Assembly: GCF_003576645.1 (NCBI RefSeq)
Contig: NC_044918.1
Location: forward strand, 28,167,464-28,231,463
Direction: 5' to 3'
Length of the DNA: 64,000 bases
Source: Ipomoea triloba
Lineage: Eukaryota > Streptophyta > Magnoliopsida > Solanales > Convolvulaceae
Positions within the stretch are counted from its first letter, which is position 1; each line of letters starts with the position of its first letter. Positions 56,467 to 64,000 of this stretch are shown piece by piece. The translations under genes were made by a program, and so were the position numbers. Under the pieces are notes generated by a model. That model had not been told where the DNA came from. It did not search any database and was given only the letters and a program-made list of their open reading frames with translations.

Positions 56467-56745
56467 TCACAGAGGCAAAAGCCCAAACAAAGAGACAAAT
56501 GGTGCCCAAAACACAGAGGCAAATGGTGCCCAATCACAGAGGCAAATGATGCCCAAAACACAGAGGCAAATGGTGCCTAAACACAGAGGAAAAGAATGCC
56601 CAATCACAGAGGCAAATGGTGCCCAAACACAGAGGCAAAGAATGCCCAATCACAAAGGCAAATGATGCCCAAAACACAGAGGCAAATGGTGCCCAAACAC
56701 AGAGGCAAAGAATGCCCAATCACAGAGGCAAATGGTGCCCACAGT
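56467..56745. repeat. Minisatellite, about 25-28 bp x about 10
   Basis: Units 'cacagaggcaaatggtgcccaaa' alternate with 'cacagaggcaaagaatgcccaat', giving a higher-order pattern of two unit types. Frames such as 56467-56719 on the minus strand come from this repeat. Confidence 0.85.
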
Positions 56746-58747
56746 TAGTTCACCCTCAACAACCCAAAAGATACTCAAAGATCCACCACTCCATATCCAA
56801 CCTCAGACTCAACCCAAGAACAATCCACTCACAGTGTTCATATCAGGTTATGAACACAACCAACTCCCAGAGAATATAATCAAGGAGCCAACCAACCAAT
56901 AGACTCACATAATGGACCAAGAGATATGAATAAATACTCCAAAATCATGGTAAAATACTCAACAAAATATCCCAACAAAATCCATAATCAAAGATGAAAC
57001 AACCAGACAACAGATCACAAAACAACTCACTGGAACCAGAGTTCCGATCAAACCAGCTGAACTCCCAGACAGAACCCCCAGCTCCGCTGCACTCCTCCAT
57101 GAAAAGGAGGCGGACCCCTCCGGCGGAAGGCTCTCCTTCGCCACCCTTCACCGCTATACTCTTGCGAAAGACTCCAGCGGGACACATTATACCGCTGGGG
57201 TACTCCGCAAGGGTAAACCCACTGCTCAGCTCCCAAACTTAGATCAGAATACGCAATATTCATTCCAGAATGCAAAAATAAGATCAGATCGTCCAGATTA
57301 CATCTCCCAGAAGCCAAATAAACATGGAATCCATACCAACAAATGTTCAATGCAAAGGATCAAGAACACAAGTTCATAAATCCATCAAAATAACTCACAG
57401 ACCAACAGAGAATAGGCTAAGCAGCAAAGATTTCCACAGGATTCCAATACACCAAATAATATTCATAGATGAAGAGTGTAAAATAGGTATTAGTGGACAT
57501 GATGGTTACCTCTTGTAGCACACTTCAAACCAAACAAACTCTTTCTCATTCACAAGCCACTCCCACCCACTTGATCATCTTTTTCCCAAAGAAAGATCCC
57601 AAAAGAACACCATAAGAATCTTATAAAAAGATTATGAAAAAGAGATGATGCAAAGAATATTCCTAAAGATAAACGCTTACCGAAGCCTTAGAAATCCTAA
57701 AGGAGCAATCTTGGTCTTGGATCTTGAAGGAGAAGAGATAATGTATATTGTAGGGTTCTTAAGAGTGATAATGGTAGGAAGGAAATGTTTGCAGGGAATG
57801 GAAAAGTGTAGGAAGGGTTATTACAAGCCCTTTTTATATGGATAGGTAATAACATTACATACATAGTGTATGTATTATATTAGGGTAAATAGATTAAATA
57901 ATGGGCCCTTATAATAATGGGTGTTACATTATTTATTACAATGTTACTAAGTAGGGAATTGATCCTTCAAGAATAAATAAATTACAAAATATTTTTACTT
58001 ATAAGAAATATAATGCAACACCCCCGGGCTGGCTTACCGTACAACCCAAGGAGTTACCGCCACACCCAAAACGAGTTCTATCATTCTCTTGACAGACCCC
58101 GCTCTAGGTGCACAGGCTAAAAGAAACTTTACTCAACAAACATAACCACTCACTTTGAGATAATATATAAGAGATATATATATATATATATATTTACAAG
58201 TATGTACCGGAAGTTTTGCCCAACGGCCAAAACATTAGTTCAAGATCATTCATGTCCCCACTAACCAAGATCAGTCACTCCCCTGGCTACAAAATATTTA
58301 CACAAAAAGGAATAAACCCCTACGGACCTTCCGGGTATCCTGCCTACTCGATCTGGCGATACGCCGGACCCGTAAACTCACCCCAGACCAGGTGCCATTC
58401 CCCTTCGAACCATGTGATATGGTCTAGGAAACGAGAAGTGACAATGANCCCAAGGAGTTACCGCCACACCCAAAACGAGTTCTATCATTCTCTTGACAGA
58501 CCCCGCTCTAGGTGCACAGGCTAAAAGAAACTTTACTCAACAAACATAACCACTCACTTTGAGATAATATATAAGAGATATATATATATATATATATTTA
58601 CAAGTATGTACCGGAAGTTTTGCCCAACGGCCAAAACATTAGTTCAAGATCATTCATGTCCCCACTAACCAAGATCAGTCACTCCCCTGGCTACAAAATA
58701 TTTACACAAAAAGGAATAAACCCCTACGGACCTTCCGGGTATCCTGC

Positions 58748-59215
58748 CTACTCGATCTGGCGATACGCCGGACCCGTAAACTCACCCCAGACCAGGTGCC
58801 ATTCCCCTTCGAACCATGTGATATGGTCTAGGAAACGAGAAGTGACCCCTTCGAACCATGTGATATGGTCTAGGAAACGAGAAGTGACAATGACCATAGA
58901 CCACTCCTCCCAATACTCGCGAGGACTCGGGTCCCACGGGTAAGGGTAATAAACTATAAACTCTAGGGGATTACTTCCCACTAGCACCTCGATGGGGTAA
59001 AAACCAAAAGTGGCTTGTACATCAGGACCCTCAGGAATAGGAAGAAAACTATCTACTGCCAGTGAGCTGTTGGGAGCTGTAGGAGCATAACCAGGGGCAT
59101 AAGGGTCGGCACCACTCATCTGCTGCACAAAATCGTCGTAGTTCATGCCACGACCCATATCTTCCGACGAACTAGGGGAGTTCATCGGGCTGCAAGAACT
59201 GACACTCGATTCCAT
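58748..59215 (-). CDS. LTR-encoded ORF in solo LTR C (155 aa)
   Basis: ATG at 59215 directly follows an acceptor-like TTGTTTTCAG. The first 83 residues match the chromovirus LTR ORF (MESSVSSCSPMNSPSSSE; GADPYAPGYAPTAPNSS; ATFGFYPIEVLVG). The frame then continues with Trp/Tyr-rich sequence (EFIVYYPYPWDPSPREYWEE; GEWHLVWGEFTGPAY) to the stop. A 13-residue duplication (SRFLDHITWFEG twice) reflects a short tandem repeat near 58850, possibly an assembly product. No known domain. The predicted LTR intron is 59216-60162. Confidence 0.5.
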   Translation of the reverse strand: MESSVSSCSPMNSPSSSEDMGRGMNYDDFVQQMSGADPYAPGYAPTAPNSSLAVDSFLPIPEGPDVQATFGFYPIEVLVGSNPLEFIVYYPYPWDPSPREYWEEWSMVIVTSRFLDHITWFEGVTSRFLDHITWFEGEWHLVWGEFTGPAYRQIE

Positions 59216-59651
59216 CTGAAAACAACACATCGAAGTGTAGTTAGCACAACGGCTAAGCAAGGAAATCCATTGGTTTCCCGAAACTAAATAAAGGTTTTGA
59301 AAACCAAGATGTTGAAAACTTTACTCTTTCTTACCAAGAATTCTCCCATGCAATGGGACAAATACATGTGAGTATACAAATAGATATTGAAAATCATTCA
59401 TCATAGAGAAATTTCCTTACTAATCATCTCAAGAAAAACGAGATCACTAGCATAATTTATTGCTAGTCCTTAACACATTTCCCTTCTCTCGTAGTTACAG
59501 CGTAACTATCATTCATTATAAAATAAATATCCTTAGTTTCCTTAACTCGAGAGCTTGAGGCCTTAGGAGCAACCAATCTTGTCCCCTCCTTTCCACTTGG
59601 GTCTCGACTCGGGGTCAATGTCTGGCATCCCCCTGTATCTTATCGATTCCC

Positions 59652-59991
59652 NNNNNNNNNNNNNNNNNNNNNNNNNNNNNNNNNNNNNNNNNNNNNNNNN
59701 NNNNNNNNNNNNNNNNNNNNNNNNNNNNNNNNNNNNNNNNNNNNNNNNNNNNNNNNNNNNNNNNNNNNNNNNNNNNNNNNNNNNNNNNNNNNNNNNNNNN
59801 NNNNNNNNNNNNNNNNNNNNNNNNNNNNNNNNNNNNNNNNNNNNNNNNNNNNNNNNNNNNNNNNNNNNNNNNNNNNNNNNNNNNNNNNNNNNNNNNNNNN
59901 NNNNNNNNNNNNNNNNNNNNNNNNNNNNNNNNNNNNNNNNNNNNNNNNNNNNNNNNNNNNNNNNNNNNNNNNNNNNNNNNNNNNNNNNNNN
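59652..59991. other. 340-N gap in LTR C
   Basis: It lies in the predicted LTR intron. By comparison with the chromovirus LTR the missing part is non-coding leader intron; its true length is unknown. Confidence 0.7.
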
Positions 59992-61163
59992 ATATCATAA
60001 ATACATGTACATATCTTCCAAAACATAACCTTCATAGGCATGGATACTCACAATTTCTACCAATATGCACACAATAAAGTTCACATCAACATCCCTAATT
60101 CATCAATTGCTATCAATTACTCAATCTCAAGAAACCTCAACCAACTTAAGGAATTTCCTTACCTCAAAGTGGTCACAAACCCTTAGGAATAACTTTGGAT
60201 GATTTCCCCCAAATTCCACCTTGAAACCCTAGGTTAAAAACATCACCATAACAAGGTATTTCAAGGAATTAATCTCAAATTCATACTTTAGGAAGGAAAA
60301 TATAACTATTTACCAAATAAAAACGAAGATTTACCGAATGTTTGAAGACTTTAGTTAAGGAATTGGCTATGGTAGTTGAAGCTTGGATGAAGAAGATGAT
60401 GATGTTTTCTCCTCCCTTTTTCCTTCTTAATATTTCGGCCAAATGGCCAAAAAAAGGGAGAAAGTCCTTATAAAGCAAGATAAAATTTTTGGGATAATAT
60501 TTGAGTGACACATGTCAAATCCCTATTCGTAGTTTTAAGAAAATATCTCAATTTAGACAGTTCGGGGTCAAAACAGATGAATTTTCGGTAGAAAATAATT
60601 TAAATAGAATATTTCTTGAAACCACAATTTTATTCCAGTCAAAAGCTCCAATTTGGGCTAGGTTCGGTACACCGCGAAATTTCGCGATGTACGATCAAAA
60701 ATAAATTTTTGCTGCTATGGGCTAATTTAATTCAATAGGAAATTCAAGAATAATAGTATGGTGTCTAAAAATCCATTTCCTAGGACAAACGGGTCCGAAT
60801 ACTAGTTCCTAAAATCTTTACGGTTCGTGACCGGGACGTACGATCGCAGCTTAATAACAACTACACTCACTTATAAAAATTCTTTTGAAGTATCGGGAGA
60901 TCATAACTCATGTATGTCAATACCTTAGGATAAAATAATAATGTTAATAAAATACGGGGTATTACATATAAGGATCCAATTTAAAGAAATCCCTTATAAG
61001 AATTAAATCAAGAATTGGGCCTTATAATAAATATTTAATTCCGGAATAAGAAATATATATATATATATCAATTAGAAGAACGAAGCCCAATTAAATCAAA
61101 TAAATTACACGGTAGAAATAATTATCGGTCCCAAGGCTTGAACGAAATTGCGGGGTGTTACAC

Positions 61164-64000
61164 TGTAACCCCTCGTCTTTCCGATAAGTCTAAGGGTCGG
61201 AAAATATATCTTTAGGCTATGACATTCATAAGATGATCTCCCGATATGTCAAGGGAATTTTTATACGGAGGTATAGTTGTCATTAAGCTGCGATCGTTCG
61301 TGCCGGTCACGAACCGTAAAATTTTCGAGGACGAATTTTCAGCTCGGATTTCCTTAAAAATTGATGATTAGGCATGTTATGACTAAGTATGAACTTCCTG
61401 CTTAGTTAAGTTGAAATTGGATGAGCTATAAGGGTCGAAATTTATTTCTGATCGTACACCGCGAAATTTCCGCAGTGTACCGAACCTAGCCCATTTTGGA
61501 GCTTTTGACTGGAATAAATTTGTGGTTTCGAAAATTATTCTTTCTGGATTATTTTCCACCGAAACTTTATCTGTTTGGACCACAACTGATATGTTGTGGA
61601 GATATTTTATTATTTTATTATTTTTTTTCCTAAAGCTTATCCCATAAGTTGGGATTAAATATAAAAGGAATTTTTTTTCCCTTTTCTTCCCCAAATGCCA
61701 AAAAGAGAGAGAGAGAGGTGTGATCATCTTCCACCATTTTTTTCTTCCAAAGTTCCATAGCCAAATCCTTCTAAACTTCCAATTTATTCGGTAAGATTCC
61801 AATTTTATTCGGTAGAAAGCTTTGTATTCCTTCCTAGGTTATGAATCTATGCTTAGTTTCTTGATATTTGATGTTTTGGTGTTGATTTGGACCTAGGGTT
61901 TTAAGGTGAAAGTTGGGGAAAGATCCAAGAATTTCTTCCTAAGGTGTTAATAAACCTTTGAGGTAAGGAATCCCTTTATTTGGTTGAGGTTATTTGAAAC
62001 TAGATAATTGATAGTGAATGATGAGATTAGGGGTTTTATGAATATGTTTCTATACATGATAATGGCTGAAAATGCATGTACATATCATATTTATGCCCAT
62101 ATATGCTTATAGTTGTGAAAATAGTGAAAGGAAAAATCAGGGTAGATTCTGGCAGTAACTTCCGTGATTTTCTGGGAAAAATCGGTAAAGTATTTTGATC
62201 CAATTTTTTTTAGACATGTAGTTCTATAAGTCTAGAAGCTACCATAAAAATTTCATAATTTTTGGAGTAGTATAAGTGTGGTTTCAAAATCATTTTCCAA
62301 AACTGGTCCAGAGAGCAGAAAATCCGGACAGCACACTGCCAAGGGTAAAAATGTAATTTTCTGTGTTAATTCGTGAACCTAGGTGACCAAAACTTTTTAT
62401 GAACATCAAGTACTATGAGTTAGGGTTCTACCATAAAAATTTCAAGTGAAAAAGAGTTCGGGAACTATCTTTACCGGCTCAATCTTTCAGACTGCGCTAG
62501 CTGAAATTTTCTTATAAGGAAGTGGTATTATGTATATGAAACCTATGTATATACGTGTAGTATATATATTTATGTGTGTATTATGTATATATATATATAT
62601 ATACACGTGTGATGTGTGTGTGTTTAAACTATATATATATATATATATGTACATATATGAGTATATATGTATAATTAAATGAAGGTTGTATCTCTATATA
62701 TATAGTATGTGTAGTGTAACATATATATGTATATATATAAGTAATATATACATATTATATATGGTATGAGGTGGTTGTTAATGTGCCTAAATATTTAAGT
62801 TAAGCATGCTATGTATATTATAATGTGTGTGTAATGTATGTACAAAATGTTGTATTATGTATATTATAAAGCATGTATGTGCAGTGTATATATACTTAAC
62901 GTGTATATATATACATATAGTATGTGTACTTTATGTGAATATGCATATGTGGGAAATGTTATGATTGAATGCATATATACATATGTGTGGTGATGATGGA
63001 AAATGTTTTGAGAAACAAGACTTTGAACTATTTTGAGAATGGTGATCGATTTAAAAAGGGGGACTTGATTTCGTGGAACATGTCCAAAAAAAGTGATTTT
63101 GACTCAAGGAGGATGAGAAAGGAAGGAAAATGGTTTTCAAACCCTTGGTTTCTAGTAAAGTTGAGGAGGACCTTGATTAGCCTTCGGGTGGCTTAAAGTG
63201 CCCTTGCCCAAGGTTGTTGTATGTAGTATGATCATTCATACTGAAGGTGCGAAGTCTATTCGCCGGGTACTATATAACTCGTTTGGATGAGGTATTCCTG
63301 CGGGGGTGTGCACACTTAAAGTATAGTTACTCTGAGAAGTCCGGGTAGGTGTCGTTTTTATGGACCTAGTAGGGCCAGCTAGGGATCATTTTAACGAACC
63401 TTACGTCCAGGGGATCAGTGTTAGACCGGGTGATGACCACTGAACCCGAGTTCGATGATCCAAGTGGTCAGGGAAGGAGTTAAGTGAATACTCCAAAGGC
63501 CTCACGCTTTCTATAAAGAAACTAAGTGGAAATTTTGTATGAAAATGTAGTTACGCTGTAGCTACGGAAAGGAGATGGTGAAAAGTGAGGAGAATGTCCT
63601 TTGAGGAAAGATTTTTCAAAGAATATGTTTGAGAACAAATATGGGATTTGTGTTTTCCCTTTTTCTGCTTATATGCTTAAATGTTTAGCATTATATGATC
63701 TGAGTAGGCAAATGACTATTATATGACCTCGTCTAGAGGGAAAATGATTAAGATGATATTGAAATTGTTGCCTATTATGTGTATAAATTGCTATTCGTAA
63801 AGGTTGCAGGTAGAACCTCGGCCGATGAGTAAGGATAGGGTTTTGATGTAATCAAGTTTTACAAAACCTTTATTTAGTTTTGGATAACCCATGGATATCC
63901 TTACTTAGCCGTCGTGCTAATTGCACTTCAATGTGTTTCTGTTAACAGATGTTATCTAGTGTGATGAGAATTACACGGGGTTCTTGATAGGCGAAGACCC
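61164..64000 (+). mobile_element. Tekay-like LTR D, running off the window
   Basis: It begins TGTAACCCCTCGTC, close to the chromovirus LTR start. It carries GGTCACGAACCGTAAAA, a near-palindrome (61453-61480), a leader donor GAG/GTAAGG at 61963, TA-rich tracts (62520-62960), a TTAGC..GCTAA hairpin (63905-63920) and acceptor TTAACAG/ATG at 63949. The ORF after that ATG stops after 12 codons. Its right end, and whether an internal region follows, lie outside the window. Confidence 0.75.

Larger units (their letters stand above)
58014..60966 (-). mobile_element. Tekay-like solo LTR C with TSD TATAA
   Basis: It begins TGCAACACCCCC (one change from TGTAACACC) at 58014 and ends GGGGTATTACA at 60966. 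TATAA lies at 58009-58013 and 60967-60971. It contains a 26-base near-palindrome (60667-60692), a TTTATAAGG box near 60467-60475, a leader donor GAG/GTAAGG at 60162, the hairpin 59241-59256 and an ORF. A single n at 58448 separates two copies of the same about 400 bases (58037-58447 and 58449-58860), another probable unmerged overlap. Confidence 0.85.
55669..61162 (-). mobile_element. Tekay-like LTR H (about 2.5 kb), split by solo LTR C
   Basis: The ends are TGTGACACCCCAACC (55669) and GCGGGGTGTTACA (61162). It is interrupted at 58009-60971 by LTR C with a TATAA TSD. On the minus strand a TATA-like ATATAAAAAGGG lies near 57829-57840. It carries a minisatellite and a GC-rich patch (57080-57225). 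No TSD could be matched because LTR D abuts its right end. Confidence 0.65.

Noticed and set aside
56467..56719. Cys/Phe-rich minus-strand ORFs
   Set aside because: Direct products of the minisatellite; no start context or domain.
56467..56745. CRISPR-like look of evenly repeated units
   Set aside because: There are no unique spacers, the units are contiguous, and the DNA is a plant LTR.
62969..63196. 75-aa ORF in LTR D
   Set aside because: It lies in LTR leader DNA with no counterpart frame in related LTRs.

Overview
The window is nuclear DNA of a flowering plant, most likely a eudicot. It is a dense nest of Ty3/gypsy LTR retrotransposons with little host coding sequence. The evidence is TG..CA LTRs with 5-bp target-site duplications (TSDs), plant-type primer-binding sites (initiator Met-tRNA and Asp-tRNA), Athila- and Tekay/Del-like proteins, GT-AG introns and AT-rich flanks. 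I could not place the species. One accessory ORF recalls repeat-associated proteins I know from Lamiales, but that is a memory-based hint only.

Layout. 1-9356: a 486-aa repeat-associated ORF fused to a decayed plus-strand Athila-like element (gag zinc knuckle, protease, internal promoter, leader intron, ORF1), with ORF1 split by a solo LTR. 9357-17409: a Tekay-like LTR split by a deleted minus-strand Athila-like element, then the 3' end and LTR of a third Athila subfamily. 17410-19478: an RNase H-like (RVT_3) pseudogene and one possible small host gene. 19479-21336: Tekay-like and Copia-like LTR remnants. 21337-48356: a complete minus-strand Athila-like element with both LTRs, Asp-tRNA PBS and PPT but no RT or integrase. 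Inside it sit a Tekay-like solo LTR (TSD GTCCT) and another Athila-type solo LTR (TSD AATGT), and the latter is itself split by a young chromovirus (33801-44425, TSD TGATG, intact gag-pol). 48357-52455: Copia-like LTR remnant, an Athila solo LTR (TSD TTTAT) and a 1.67-kb tandem duplication. 52860-55668: a second accessory-ORF pseudogene and a SINE-like unit. 55669-64000: three Tekay-like LTRs, one nested inside another (TSD TATAA) and one running off the edge.

How the parts work together. The two Athila-like copies share a layout without pol: LTR, PBS, gag, protease, a conserved GGGAGGCAACCC motif, an internal promoter-like block of palindromes plus TATA-like box, a spliced leader, ORF1, a long 3' region with repeated hairpin/polypurine modules, PPT, LTR. 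The pattern fits a non-autonomous family that borrows RT and integrase. The best observations are: precise absence of the ORF1 leader intron from one copy; a covarying hairpin plus AAAGTGTGGAAA module; an ORF inside Tekay LTRs behind a predicted LTR intron; and two 75-bp phase-0 introns in the integrase/chromodomain part of the chromovirus.

Assembly cautions. Single-n joins (26611, 29791, 58448) are flanked by near-exact duplicated contig ends. The 996-N gap at 34956 replaces what is only a short poly-T tract in the sister LTR.
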